Assembly: GCA_029448655.1 (NCBI GenBank) | Contig: JACCLO010000003.1 | Location: forward strand, 1,116,001-1,180,000 | Direction: 5' to 3' | Source: Wolfiporia cocos | Taxonomy: Eukaryota; Basidiomycota; Agaricomycetes; Polyporales; Phaeolaceae | DNA: 64,000 bases | In this document: positions 1-14,235 of the stretch, in pieces | How the letters are laid out: each line of letters opens with the position of its first letter | How positions within the stretch are numbered: the first letter of the stretch is position 1 | The notes under the pieces: generated by a model | Databases searched by the model: none | Told to the model about the DNA's origin: nothing | Seen by the model: the letters and a program-made list of their open reading frames with translations, nothing else | Made by a program: the position numbers and the translations under genes

Positions 1-913
1 CAGGAGGTATATGGACACAACTTACTTGCCGCCTATAGACAATGCTTCTCGATAATGGCGAGTTGGCGAGCGCATGAGAGGTCGAGCATGCGATAGAAGT
101 CATGCAACATCAGAAATCACTGGCGCACCGCCCGCCTCAGCTGACACACTATATCCACTCCCTTGACTAAAGGCAAACTGTTTCAGGCCCGCTAGTGCCT
201 TGAACACGGTGGGTTGTCAAAAAGGCACGCGGTTGCTGGTCTCTATCATTATGTATGCGCATTTAGCATTTGAAAGTCAACATGAAGGATTAATCATGCC
301 TTTTCATTCAGCTGCTGATGGGTGTGGTAACTACTCCAGTTCGACGCTCGGTATGCGACGTCAACTTCCGGAAGCCTGAGAAGACCTGCGACTTATCGGG
401 TTCTCTGACATGGAGCCAAGTCAAGCTGGGCGACTTTCTCCCAACGTACCGCATATCTGATGAAAGATGGGCTCCGAGATACACGGTTCCGCAATCGACG
501 CCATAAATGCAGCATCCGGTCTGTATGCATTTCAAACACGGCTTCGCGTCTAAAAATGACGGTACTAGAGTTCGATATGCTCGCAAAACCATAGCTCAGC
601 TGACGTCGAACCCGACGCACGAGGGGGCCAACACCCAGTGATCAAGGCCGTATGTCTCACCTCAATGCATCAGGTATATCTTTCCCTCACCTCGGGTATG
701 AGCGTGTCCCAAAACGTCCTCGTATGCGAAGGGCGGGAAAGACGTAACGCAGCGCTGTCGTCCCTGCCCAGTGTACAAGATCCGCACTTCCATTGGATGC
801 ATACTCTCGCACGTCCTATGGTCGGCATTCTCATGGACCGCTATACTGCAGAGCGCCTGGGTGGTATAAAAGACGCTGAACGAGGCGTTTCCGGACGCGC
901 TCGTCATCTCAAC
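1..913. other. Gene-free 5' region
   Basis: No reading frame here shows a recognisable domain or a believable exon chain on either strand. The longest frames are under 100 residues and have no fungal family signature. The right end holds the promoter of the monooxygenase that follows. Confidence 0.5.
865..872 (+). promoter_or_regulatory. TATA-box of the FAD monooxygenase gene
   Basis: A TATAAAAG octamer lies 49 bases upstream of the ATG at 914, a normal fungal TATA-to-start distance. It supports 914 as the start rather than the upstream in-frame ATG at 638. Confidence 0.5.
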
Positions 914-3531
<2,618 letters not shown>

Positions 3532-3743
3532 CTCAAGGCTTAGTCTCACTTGACTTGTTTCTCGCGCTAGAGAATGTGTCCAATTCTCATGGTACTATCA
3601 TACAACAATGCACTGCAACGATACCGCATGCTAAGCAAGGGCGTGGGTAAGTGAAGGCGGTCAGGATGGGAATTTCGCTGGACATGAGAGCCAACGACCG
3701 TGGATATGTGACAGCCTCTGGGATATCTGTGAGCCTTTGGCCA

Positions 3744-6488
3744 TCAACCCTTCCACGCAGGAGCCACGGGCGCCGCTTCCGCACTATCGATGGGCACACG
3801 TCGTGCACCGCCCTTACCAGGCGGTGGAGCCTTGAGACTGCTCGCGACCTTTGGCCTCGCAAGGGGCTTCGGCTGCGTCCTGACACTCACAGGTTTCCGC
3901 TCGGGCGCTGCTGCTGCTGGTACCTGTGCAGACGAGCCCGCAGCCATCAGCTTCGCACGCCTGACGTTCTCCTTCTCTGGCGGAGCTGCCACAGGACGGG
4001 CACGCGGCGCCCTTGGTGGCTCGGCCCGCGCCTTGCCCTTCTCCTTCCCTGTGAGGCGTGCCGTAGACGGCTTGAGCGTCTTCGCCTTCGCGACGGCCGG
4101 TGCTGGCTTCTTCGCGGGCGGCGGGCTGTCGTCGTCTGACGAGACGCCGAGCTCCGCCGCGAGGCTCCGCAGAGGGGGCGCTGCAGGCGCGTGCGCAGTA
4201 CGAATGGGCGTAGGCGATGCGTCTAGGCCCCCGTACTGCTCGTTTCCGGCGGACGCACCAGCCTGAGGCGGGCTCTCCGGAGAGTTGGCAAGCATGAGAA
4301 TCCGGCTGAGTGGACTTGGCTGCGCGGGCGAGTACGCGTGTATCATTCGCACGGACGCGAGTGGCTTTGCCATGGGGAACGGTTTATGAGAGGGTGTGTT
4401 GGGGACTGGCTCGGGCGCTTGCTCCGATGCGTCGCCTGGTGCACTGTGGATATCTTTCGAGCTGGAAGCACGCGTAGATGGAGCAAGAATATCCTGCCTG
4501 CAGTCGGAAAGAGGGACAAGGGAGTCAAAGAGACGATCTGTCTGTCTGATTTCCGCCGCAGGGGATGGTGGCGGGAGCACGAAGACGGGTGCCGCGATAC
4601 GGGGGAGAGGGGATGGCGGTATGACCTCCGTCTCAAACGGAGGAATCACCCTCTTGGGCGAGGTGGGTCCAAAGAATGCTGATGAGCGTCGCGACTTGCG
4701 CGCCTTCTTCGCCACTTTGCCTACGGGGATGGCGCTAACCTTTGACTTACGCGGAGATCTGCGCTGGGGAGGCTGAGGGATCTCTGGCTCCTCGAAGGCA
4801 GGTTCCTCGAATACAAACGGAGGCTCCGCTGCTGATATGGCAGATGGGACTGGAGGTGTGGTGGTCGGATTTGGTGTTGGTGGCATGTCGGCCAGTACCA
4901 TTTGCACCTGCCATGCTCGTTTTTCCTCCAAGAAATCGATGCGTTCGGCCTTATTTGGATGTTAGCCTACGGTGTACCCCGGCGGGGATGTAAACACCCA
5001 CCTCCAGGGCAGCCTTTTCTCGGCCCAACCGAACAGCAGCCTCTGTGAACTTTATCCGTTCCTCTTCGAGCTCCTTGAAACGTGCATCGAGGCGCTCCCT
5101 CTCCTTGTCTCTTTGAGGGACAGTCAGGAGCTCGACGCTGGGCTCAGCCATTTGCTGCGCTAGTCGTTCATCCTCCGCATAGCGGTCGAACAGTTCTTGC
5201 GTCTGTTTCGCATACATCTTCGCCTGCTCTTGCGCCTCATCTGCAGCTCTTGAGTGTCCGTGCGTGTGCGCGTAAAATCCACGTACTCAGTTCAGCGCGC
5301 AGCGTATTTATGACTTTCTGCAACCGCTCGAGCTCAGCAGAATCTCGCGGCTTGCTGGGTTGTGATGTGCTAGCAGAAGCGGTGCTTGTTGACAGACTGG
5401 CCAGTCGGTGGGCTTCCGTCAAGCGCTTGACGGTCTCCCGCACAGAGCTGAGCAGCGAGTACAGCTTCTCCCCGGAAGCCTCCGCGGGATTCATCGGGAA
5501 GAGGGTCGACAGTGTGATCAGCGCAGGCTATATGATACTTCACGATGAGCTCAGCGATGAGAGACACTCCGCGTGCATACCTCCTCGCGCTGTTCAGGCG
5601 ATGCGATATGCATCATGCTCTGTAGTTCATTCGCTGCATCGAGGATCAAGCCGCGCAGCCTCCTGTTCTGATCGAACAGCTCCTTGCGTGCCTGCTCAGC
5701 TTGCTCGAGCGCGAGGTCGAGCAGATTCTGGCCCTTCCCGCGCAGCTGCACGTCCGAGGCCTCGACGACCTCGCCGTTCGCGCACCGCAAGCCGCTGCTC
5801 GTTGACCCAAGGCGTACCTGTGCGTCCGCGAGCTTTGCCCATCGCTCGGTCATGCGGTCCTTGTCCTTCTCAAGACGCTTAATTTCGGCTTGGTGCGCTT
5901 GCCGCAACGCCTGCAGCGCCGTGCGTGTGCGCTGCAGCTCTGCAGTGGTGTGTTTGTGTGCGGCCTCGGTCGACTGGAGGGTCCGCGTTGTGGATCTGGA
6001 TCAAGTTGGATCTGAGAAGACAATATTCATATATAAAGATGACATACGCGAGCCGGGACTTGTGTAAGTTCATCTCCCTTTCTGCATTAGCGGCCCTTTC
6101 TTTAGCATCTCGGTGCATGCCAAGCAATCTCTCATGGTCATAGCTCAGTGTTCGCAGTTTTGTGGTGAGGTTCTCTGTGCGAGACATGTCGTCCTGTGTA
6201 TAACATGACGACGCCTGTGGTTCGCGAGTAACTCGTACTCACGACTCGTTGGCTCAGCATTCCAAGCAGACATTTTACGAGCTTATCTGCGTCGTCTTTC
6301 GCAAGACCCTCCAGTGAGATACCAGGCTCGTGTGTAAACCCATGAGCTATTAGTTGAGAGTTGATATATTGCAAGCTGGAGGTTGAAGTGAATTCGGTGG
6401 TAGACGAGGTGTCAAAGGACGGCGAGCCAAAGCCAGAAAATGACATATCCAAGGCCCAGTGCACTAGTTTCTTTGGCGTTGCGGCCAT
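3744..6488 (-). CDS. Afadin/alpha-actinin-binding (ADIP/SSX2IP-type) coiled-coil protein
   Basis: The first exon, read down from the ATG at 6488, contains LQYINSQLIAHGF and LLGMLSQRV, matching the start of the ADIP domain found in animal SSX2IP and the fission yeast spindle-pole anchor Msd1. Further exons (to about 4950) encode long heptad-rich coiled coil with a conserved stretch AELERLQKVINTLRAEL. The final exon (4931-3744) is about 395 residues of low-complexity Pro/Ala/Ser/Lys sequence, expected to be disordered and basic, ending PVAPAWKG. By family analogy it may anchor microtubules at the spindle pole body; that role is inferred. The high GC of the last exon opens long antisense frames that are not genes. 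Introns lie near 6250-6190, 6070-5990, 5575-5500, 5290-5220 and 4990-4930. Divergent from the glycosyltransferase gene. Confidence 0.75.
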
Positions 6489-7400
6489 CTTGTACGCTGT
6501 CGGTCGAAGTGAACTCCCAGCCCACCAAAGCAACCTTGTAGAGCGCACCTAACTCGTTCCAACCGCGTTTCGTCGGCGGCAGCAGCAGGCAGCAGGCGTG
6601 CATCACGTGTCCGCGGTGTCGCGTCGCGTCGCGTGCCGGCGTGGGTGTGCCACTCCTCTCCAATCACTATCCAGGTCCTGGCCATGGCTTGGTGCCGTGA
6701 GTCGTGACTGTGGATTTACATGAACACACCAGCTACGTATCCCGCAGCTAGCATGTAAAAACGAACTGTGTCAGATCTCACACGCGGCCGTTGCAAAAGC
6801 TCTAGGTTTTCCTGACAGCTCGCTTCGCGAGGCAGTCGTTCAGGCTGATTCTTGTAGACCATGGCAGATACAACGGCTGACCTCGTCAGCCAGCCACACT
6901 CTCCAACACGACATAGAAAGTGTTGCACAAGCTACCTCTCTTAGTCCCCTCACCACTTACTCGAATTCAACGTGAGAGAAGTGGTCGTTCATGACGACGA
7001 CTCGCTTCGCTAACCTGATATGACATTCAGATGGTGAGTAGCATCTGTGGTATCCTTGGATATTCTGCATATGCAATCATACTGTAGCTCGTCAGCTGCT
7101 CGAGTAACATGCGGACCGCTAGCCGTAAGAACACTGCTTTCATAGATTACACACACTTCTCCAGCCCAGACTGCCCGACGACGTTCTCGTTTCCAGATAT
7201 CTGCGATATCTCCCCGGACGCATTTCGTCACCTCCACGTTATGCGTTGCGTCCTGACGACTTCTTCGCATCGCACATGATGCCAAGGAGGTGAGCCGAGA
7301 AAGCTCACCTGGTCCCTGAGTGTACTTGTACCCGCCGACGTGCATTTGTCTTCACCATCAACGGACTCTGTGAGCTACGTCCTGCCTGGAGCTGGGACTG
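6489..7400. other. Divergent intergenic region
   Basis: Shared promoter space of about 0.9 kb between the ADIP-like gene and the glycosyltransferase. No exon chain with a recognisable family was found. Short frames on both strands look like chance. Confidence 0.45.
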
Positions 7401-9618
7401 ATGGGATCTGCGTGCAGCTACTTCGAGCGGAGACGGCACGTCGTCCTCTTTGCATACGAGGCCTGGGGTGCGCCGTGCTCCGGCACAGTTTCATAAGTCT
7501 TCTTCTGACTGATCTGATCGCACCCATCGGCGCCCATTGAAGGCCACACCCGCCCGCTGTGCAACCTAGCTGTGCGCCTCGCTCAGACGCGCCCTGCTGA
7601 TATCACGCTCTTTACCACGGTTGCGTTCTGCGAGCTCGTCCGCGATGAGCTCGCTCGTATCGTCGACTCACAAGAAGCGTACATCCTTGACTGCATCAGG
7701 TGTGGTGGCGTTGCCGCTCTCCCTCTTGAGTCGTATAACTGACAAGATATGGGTGCGATGAAGGGTGGTATCGCTGCCACACAACGGAACAAACATGCTT
7801 GATAACGGTGTATACGAGAACGCCTTCTCGCGCGCGTACGAGACGCTTGTGCAGGGTGGGTATGTGCGGTGTACGCACACAGGGACGCAGTTTGAGCCGA
7901 TCCCCCCTCCAGATGCGGTTGTCCTTGACGTGAGTCTGTTCTATCCTTGAAATGACGCGTTGCGCGTGCTTAAACCCTCATTGATAAACATCCTTTTCAT
8001 GTACTGATCTTTCGCCGAGCACAGTTCTTCGCGCTCGGGCCTCTCCAGGCCGTCCGCCGGATCAGCCACGAAGTGAGCCACCGAGTGCGGGTCTTTGCAT
8101 GGTTCACGGGCGCGGCAACGATGGTATATCGATTCTCCACGCCGAAGTACATCGGTGGCCTTGGCGACCTACGCTCGAAGGCGACACACCTCGCATGTCG
8201 GAGGGGGATGAGCATAGAGGAGGCAGCAGGCGAGGTACGCAGTGCGTTGCTGTTGTTATGACAAGCGTTCTTAAGGTGAAATTGAGAAAGATCTCTCTGG
8301 GGAACTCGGGGTGCTTGATTTACATTCCCGGGCTGCCGCCAATGTATGACTACGAGTGCCAGCCACAGTATGTGCGTGCTTCTATAGCTTCATCGCAACA
8401 CGAGCTGAGCCTTAGATGCTTCAACAGCTGTTGAACGACAAACGTCAGGTAGGAGCGATGATGCTCGCTGCGTACGAGTAAGTCTTCTGCCCTGCACATC
8501 GTCTAGTCTGTGAATGACCAGTCGAACACAGCACATTCGCGTCTTGTGATGGCCTCGTCCTCGCAACACCCGAAATGTACGAGCCTGACGCAGTCGCCGG
8601 ACTGCGCAGATGGTTCACCGAGACCTCGAGACCTGTGTACGCCTGCGGACCGCTCGTGTCTGAGGTTAAGCTCGAGAAGGAGCGAGGTGAAGAAATCTCG
8701 CAGCTAGAGGATTTCATGAAAGATGCCTTCGAGAATTACGGACGTCATTCGATGTTGTACGTGAGTGATCATGGAAAATTACTGTTCGTGGGACAGACTA
8801 ATCCTCAATGGTAGATCTCGTTCGGAACGGTATATTGGCCGTTCGAGACGGACAAAATAGTGGCATTCCTCGATATCATTATTGAGCGGCAGATTCCCTT
8901 TGTGAGTGTATCGAAGGAGCTATATAACGGTTTAGTCATGACAATTGTTAGATCTTGAATCATTCCTCGCCATATTTGCCTTTGCCTGAAATAGTCACAA
9001 CCAAAGTGCAGGAATATGGGAATGCTATACTGGCACGCTGGTGCCCTCAGCAGGTTATACTGAGCCATCCTGTTCGTTTTGCGCTCTTCTCCAGCTGTGA
9101 TATCTGACGCATGAGACCTTGTAGGCGACTGGCTGGTTCGTGACGCACGGAGGCCATAATAGCGTGATTGAATCCATATCCGAAGGCGTGCCAATGTGAG
9201 TTTCTCATAGTAGCAGCATTTATAGAACGGTTGACGATTCATATTCCCTCTATTTGCCCACCAATCAAGGATTTGTTGGCCTTTCGCGTTCGACCAGCCT
9301 CTGAACGCCTTGTACCTGTCCGAGACGCTCAACTTTGCTTATACTCTCTTCCAGATACACAATGGGCCTGGAATGAAGCTATCACACTACCGGAATGCGA
9401 AGCCAGAGGGAACCATAGATTCGTTCCGTGCAGAGATACGGGACGTATTGGACATGGCTTTCGGTGAGGATGGGCGGCGCAAGCGTGCAGCGGTGAGGAA
9501 AATGAAGGACGATTTAACGAGCGCATGGACTCCAAAGGGAAAGGGAAGAGTAGCTATTGAACAGTTCTTTGAAAAGATGAGGGATAGAAGAAGTTGCTGT
9601 GCATGGTTTACTACATGA
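7401..9618 (+). CDS. Family 1 (UGT-type) UDP-glycosyltransferase
   Basis: Predicted to move a sugar from UDP-sugar to a small lipophilic acceptor (sterol, phenol, xenobiotic). After splicing, the N-terminal half starts RRHVVLFAYEAWGHTRP, the usual first strand and His-containing loop of GT1 enzymes. The C-terminal half holds the donor-binding signature: ARWCPQQVILSH followed by GWFVTHGGHNSVIES and GVPMICWPTNQ (about 9035-9275). Introns traced at 7472-7538, 7699-7769, 7930-8025, 8232-8275, 8370-8415, 8479-8530 and later all keep frame. The ATG at 7401 is the first in frame with the HVVLFAYEAWG exon and gives a 12-residue leader; no signal peptide or membrane anchor is evident. Related genes are multicopy in Agaricomycetes. 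The acceptor is unknown. Confidence 0.87.
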
Positions 9619-10971
9619 ACAATCTGTATACCTACCATGAATGTATCCTAAATCACAATACGTGTTCCTCCTGTCTGCGTGGAACTGATAATAGTAACGG
9701 TCTCAAATAATGTGCTTCGCACAGAACGATGAATGGCGTTATCACACATACAGTCATCGATCACTCAATGAGACACGATCACTCAATGAGACAAACGACC
9801 TTGTTATTTGATTTCTGCTTCCCACTTCCGCATTTGCACCTCGGACTTCTTGTACATTCATTTGCATGTATTGTGAAAAGCTACTGCTAGAGTTCCAAGC
9901 AAGTATTGCGAATATTGCATCTCTGACAGACCGACCATTGTTGGCTGTCCCTCAAAAACAAAATCCATTTCGAAAGATCAGTTCCACAGAAATTATGCAA
10001 TACAGTGACAGTTGCAGCTATCAGGTTGCTATTTTGAATAACTTTCATCCGACCACGTCACCATAGTGGGACCCATCACATTCACCGAGATTGTCGAAAA
10101 AAGAGTATTGGAGGCTAGTCTGATCAGGTGCCAAATGTCACATCACACCTTCCATATGGAACTAGCAATGCAGTTGCTGTAGCCTGTGTCGACTATACAT
10201 GTCGACTTTACATGTTGCCATTACATAAAACTCCCAAAACCAGCTGCTGAGCATCATGGTTGGATGAGCTAGACCAACATGGAGAACTTCAGAAGTAGCA
10301 GCTCCAAATGGGCACTTGAAGCTTATAAGGCAGAAAGTGAACAAACCGGGGTCGAGGGAAGAGCCAAATGATGGCCAAAGCTGAAATGCACAGCTCTGCA
10401 GAAGCTAATACTACGGCCGAGGTTGGATTTGGAGGATCTAGATGAGAGTGAGCAACGAGGCGGTGAGGAGGAAGGCGACAATGGGATAGTACCAGCTGCT
10501 GAGATATACCTAATTGGGCCTAATCAGGCGTGATGTGACGCTGTCTCATTGAGTGGTCGTTCGTTGATAAGGACATTCAACCATTGTTCAAATTCCACTG
10601 CCTGTAGAGGGGCTTCGATAAGGGAACTCTCAATGCCAGATTGTGGAGGAGGTTGGGTCTGATGCTGTGTAGTCTGATTGGCACACGAGGAAGTCTACAT
10701 GAAGTCCGAGGCAGTACAATATTTGGTTGTCTCATTGAGTGGTTGATGACTGTATGCTTCGCGGTTGTCCAGACGCGCGCACTTTTGCCGACACGGTTTG
10801 TCACGATCACGTGCATCACTATGTGTCGTGTAACGCGATTGCCACATTGGGTGACAAGGCCAAGGACGATGACGTTCCAACCACGCTGTGCTCGTCGGAG
10901 AAAATGAGTCCGCAAGATACACGCTCCATCCTCTCTTCATTCCTACCACCCCCACCCATCATTTGACTGCT
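9619..10971. other. Repeat-rich intergenic region
   Basis: About 1.35 kb without a supported gene. It contains four copies of a 14-bp motif in opposing orientations (described separately) and the left end of the segmental duplication. A 66-codon frame at 9866-10066 has no known homology or intron context and is probably chance or remnant sequence. Confidence 0.5.
9762..10742. repeat. Four copies of CACTCAATGAGACA, paired in opposite orientation
   Basis: Two direct copies lie at 9762-9775 and 9780-9793. Two reverse-complement copies (TGTCTCATTGAGTG) lie at 10542-10555 and 10729-10742. The arrangement resembles inverted ends around a 0.75-0.95 kb non-coding core, as in a MITE or a decayed DNA transposon. 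The core encodes no transposase. No clear target-site duplication is seen by eye, so the mobile-element reading is tentative. Confidence 0.45.
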
Positions 10972-12131
10972 ATGTCTGAAGCGCGACTACAATCTTACAT
11001 ACAAAATACAGCCCATGCGTTATTGGATGATGGAAAGCACCTCTTGCTCTTCATCGCGCAGGGAATCGCGTCATTTGCGTGGTTATGGCCCCTCCAAGGA
11101 GTCTACTTCTCTGTTGCGAGTAAGTGATGCTCTATTTTCTTGATTCAATAGGGATATGTGCTAGAAACGACTGCCGTGACGTCGCCATTGAATGATATCA
11201 TTTCGCCTAGTACGAACTTGAGGCTCAGTAGAGCCGCACGTCATATATGCATATTCATGTCACGCATATCGACGACTGACAGTCAATCTGCTGCAGATCC
11301 ATCGTTGCTGCTGTCTGTCCGGCCAGCCCTCCTCAAGGCACTGTTTTCTTCCATTCTGATCTTCGGCGCGCTCGCGTTCTTCACTTTTCTCCCCCAGATG
11401 GCGATACTTGTCCTGGTCTCCGGCCCCTTCGCTCCTATCCTCGCTCTCCTCCTCATTGGCGCCGAGACCGTGCTGATCTTCAGCTTCTTCGCGCGCCCAC
11501 TCCTGCTCGCGTCCGCCCTCGCGCACGTCTTCGACGCCACTCTACGCGCGAGAGGCCAGGGCGAGCTCGTCAAATCCGGGCTCACGCGCACCCGTAGTCC
11601 CCGCGCCGCGGCACAGATTGAAGGCGCACTGATGAAGCCGTTCCAGGCACTCTCGAGTGACGGGCTCCTGCGCTACCTCGCGACACTCCCCCTCAACTTC
11701 GTGCCTCTTCTCGGATCAGCTGCGTTTGTGCTGTACAATGGCTATAAGAGCGGTGCGAGCTGGCATGCACGCTATTTCCAGCTCAAGGGCTGGCCTAAAG
11801 CGCAACAACAGGCGTTTGTAGACAGACGGAGGGCGGAGTACGCTGCGTGAGTACAAGTTTCTCTACTCTTGTTATTGAGGCGCAGCCGTGATAGCGTGGA
11901 GACTCATTTGGCACATGCAGCTTCGGCACTATGACTCTCCTTTTCACATTTATTCCGCTCGTCGGGCTCGTATTCAATTTCACGAACACTGTCGGCGCCG
12001 CGATGTGGGCCGCACAGCTTGAGGCCCAGGCGAACCTCATTGATGGGGCTGCGGAGCTGCAACCTCCTGAGCCCGATTCCAGCAAAAAATCGGATAACAA
12101 GAGGAACGATGATACGAACCAGGAATCATAG
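10972..12131 (+). CDS. EI24/RRT8-like multi-spanning membrane protein
   Basis: Exon 1 (10972-11119) starts at the first ATG after a short leader and encodes a soluble N-terminus then GIASFAWLWPLQGVYF. Exon 2 (from 11297) and exon 3 (to 12131) encode at least four hydrophobic stretches, a long amphipathic middle (AHVFDATLRARGQGELVKSG), the family-like YFQLKGWPKAQQQAFVDRR, and a final helix FTFIPLVGLVFNFTNTVGA. The order resembles fungal EI24-domain proteins of the outer spore wall RRT8/LDS group, which sit in lipid droplets or internal membranes; that assignment rests on pattern only. The tail is short, charged and hydrophilic (KKSDNKRNDDTNQES). The 177-bp first intron is long for this window. 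A damaged copy lies directly downstream. Confidence 0.7.
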
Positions 12132-12950
12132 AAAATGCAGTAGATCAAGTACACATAAACGGATTGTTCGTGACATTGACCCTATCTTGAAACCTGATGT
12201 TGTACATACAGCTGCAGCCAGTAAGCTCGGTGAAGACACGTGCCCGGGTCGACTGTTGGGGACATGCAGCACGTCCTGACTGATTGGACATTACATCGGA
12301 TGCCTCGTCTGGTACCTCTGTTGCCATTTGCTCACTCGATGGGATAATACTGTGACCTTTGAAGACGCATGGAGCCGCAATTATCGGTGGCCTCCAGCAA
12401 CTGTTGCCTGGCGAGCGTCAAACTGGAGATTACTGTTCAAACTTTCACTCATGATGTCCATTAACGTACTCGCGTCATTAATCACCGGGTGATCCAGCAT
12501 CATGCGTCATGAGCAATACCCTGACGGTGTATTGATAGGTTATTCGTAAATAACCTGTCAAAAAACCCCTGCTGGGTATTGCACGGGGTATCAACGGATT
12601 TGTCCACATACACTGCATGCAATATCCCAGCGATTCCCTTAGGCGCTCTCTGATAAGCGCTGTCCCTGGCTTGAATCGGGCCCGCCGCCGCTGGGGTAGG
12701 CCGCTTAGGATGTCACAAACATGTAAGAAATGGATCCAATGAATGTTGAGATATATTGTGCAAACACGTATATGTATTAACAGAGAAATATATGCTACTG
12801 ACGCCATACTAAAGCATTGACATATCTTGCCGTGGTCTGCAATCTCAGCTGCGATCACATCCAGGGAACCGCTTTGCGACTATTGAGCGTAGGAGGATGA
12901 CAGGCGGCTTCTCAGTTCTCAGAGAAGGCACACACGATGGTTGACAGGAT
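12132..12950. other. Spacer between duplicated units
   Basis: Holds the 3' flank of unit 1 (to about 12494), an imperfect inverted repeat at 12571-12631, and about 450 bases of unique spacer. No supported gene. Confidence 0.45.
12571..12631. repeat. Short inverted repeat
   Basis: GCTGGGTATTGCA at 12571-12583 faces TGCAATATCCCAGC at 12618-12631, an inverted pair with one unpaired base and a loop of about 34 bases. It could fold into a hairpin or mark the end of an old insertion. No function can be assigned. Confidence 0.5.
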
Positions 12951-13167
12951 CGCGGTTGTCCAGACATGGGGTTAATGCATTAATCTCAAGTGTTGTCCAG
13001 GCGCACGTACTTTTGCCGACACGGTTTGTCACGATCACGTGATCAACTGTACGTATCATGTAACGCGATTGACATTGGGGCCAGGACGATGACGTTCCAC
13101 GCTGTGCTCGTCGGGAAAAATGAGTCTGCAAGATACACACTCCCTCCTCTCTTCATTCCTACCACCA

Positions 13168-14235
13168 CCACCTCTTGCTCTTCATCCCGAAGGGAACCGC
13201 GTCATTTGCGTGGAAATGGCCCCTTCAAGGAGTCTACTTCTCTGTTGCGAGTAAGTGACGCTCTATATGTTTGATATAGAAGAGTATGGGGTATATGCGA
13301 GTAACAAGCGACCTGCCGTAATGCATAACTCCTATGTCGCGTATGTCGACGGCTGACAGTCAGTCTGCTGCAGATCCATCGTTGCTCCTCTCTGTCTGGC
13401 CCGCCCTCCTCAAGACGCTGTTTTCTTCCATTCTGATCTTCGGCGCGCTCTTGCTCTTCACCTTTCTCCCCCAGATGGCGATACTTGTCCTGGTCTCCGG
13501 CCCACTCGTCCCTATCCTCGCTCCTATCCTCACTCCTATCCTCATTCTACTTGCTCCTACTCTCGCTCTCCTCGCTCCTATCCTCGCTCTCCTCGCTTCT
13601 ATCCTCGCTCTCCTCGCTCCTATCCTCACTCTCCTCCTCATTAGCGCCGAGACCTACAGCTTCTTCGCGTACCCGCTCCTGCTTGCGCCCGCCCTCGCGC
13701 ACGTCTTCGACGCCACTCTACGCGCGCGAGGTCAGGGCGAGCTCGTCGAGTCTGGGCTCACGCTCACTCGCAACCCCGGCGCTGAAGGCGCACTGCTGGA
13801 ACCGTTCCAGGCACTCTCGGGTGACGGGCTCCTACGCTACCTCGTGAGACTCTCCCTCAACTTTGTGCCTCTTCTCGGATTAGCTGCGTTTGTGCTGTAC
13901 AATGGCTATAAGAGCGGCCCGAGCTGGCATGCACGCTATTTCCAGCTCAAGGGTTGCTCTGAAGCGCAACAGCGGGCGTTTGTAGACGAACGAAGGGCGG
14001 AGTACGCTGCGTGAGTGCAAGTTTTTCTGCTCTTGTTATTGAGGCGCAGCCGTGACAGCGTGGACATTAATTCGGCGCATGCAGATTTGGCATTGTTTCT
14101 CTCCTTTTCACACTTATCCCGCTCGTCGGGCCCGTATTCATTTTCACGAACACTGTCGGCGCCGCAATGTGGGCCGCACAGCTTGAGGCCCAGGCGAACC
14201 TGCTGCAACCTCCTGAATCGGACAACGAGGAATGA
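13168..14235 (+). pseudogene. 5'-truncated duplicate of the EI24/RRT8-like gene
   Basis: The frame from 13168 matches exon 1 of the upstream gene from LLLF onward, but the part holding the ATG and the first 23 or so codons is absent. In the parent, the sequence between the leader CACC and CACCTCTTGCTC is deleted here, with the repeated CACC at the join. Exons 2 (from 13374) and 3 (to the TGA at 14233-14235) stay open and similar, and the splice sites are kept. An ATG at 13334 lies in frame within the old intron, so a shorter protein of about 240 residues is possible. Exon 2 has a large in-frame insertion of repeated Leu-Ala-Pro-Ile residues. The C-terminal tail is shortened, ending QPPESDNEE. 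It is either a pseudogene or a newly shortened gene. Confidence 0.65.
13547..13630 (+). repeat. Four tandem 21-bp units, in frame
   Basis: Units of CTCCTCGCTCCTATCCTCGCT type occur at 13547-13567, 13568-13588, 13589-13609 and 13610-13630. They encode LLAPTLA, LLAPILA, LLASILA and LLAPILT. Just upstream (13511-13546) are shorter 12-bp relatives encoding repeated APIL/TPIL. The parent gene has a single FAPILALLLIG at this place. Confidence 0.88.

Noticed and set aside
638..913. Upstream in-frame extension of the monooxygenase from an ATG at 638
   Set aside because: A TATA box at 865 lies inside it and the FAD motif is expected near the N-terminus, as given by the ATG at 914.
3651..5882. Long plus-strand frames (up to 266 codons) opposite the ADIP-like gene
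   Set aside because: They are antisense shadows of the GC-rich, low-complexity exons; no domain, no splice chain, and the minus strand has a coherent protein.
9866..10066. 66-codon frame in the repeat-rich region
   Set aside because: No homology, no splice partners, and it lies within the possible MITE core.
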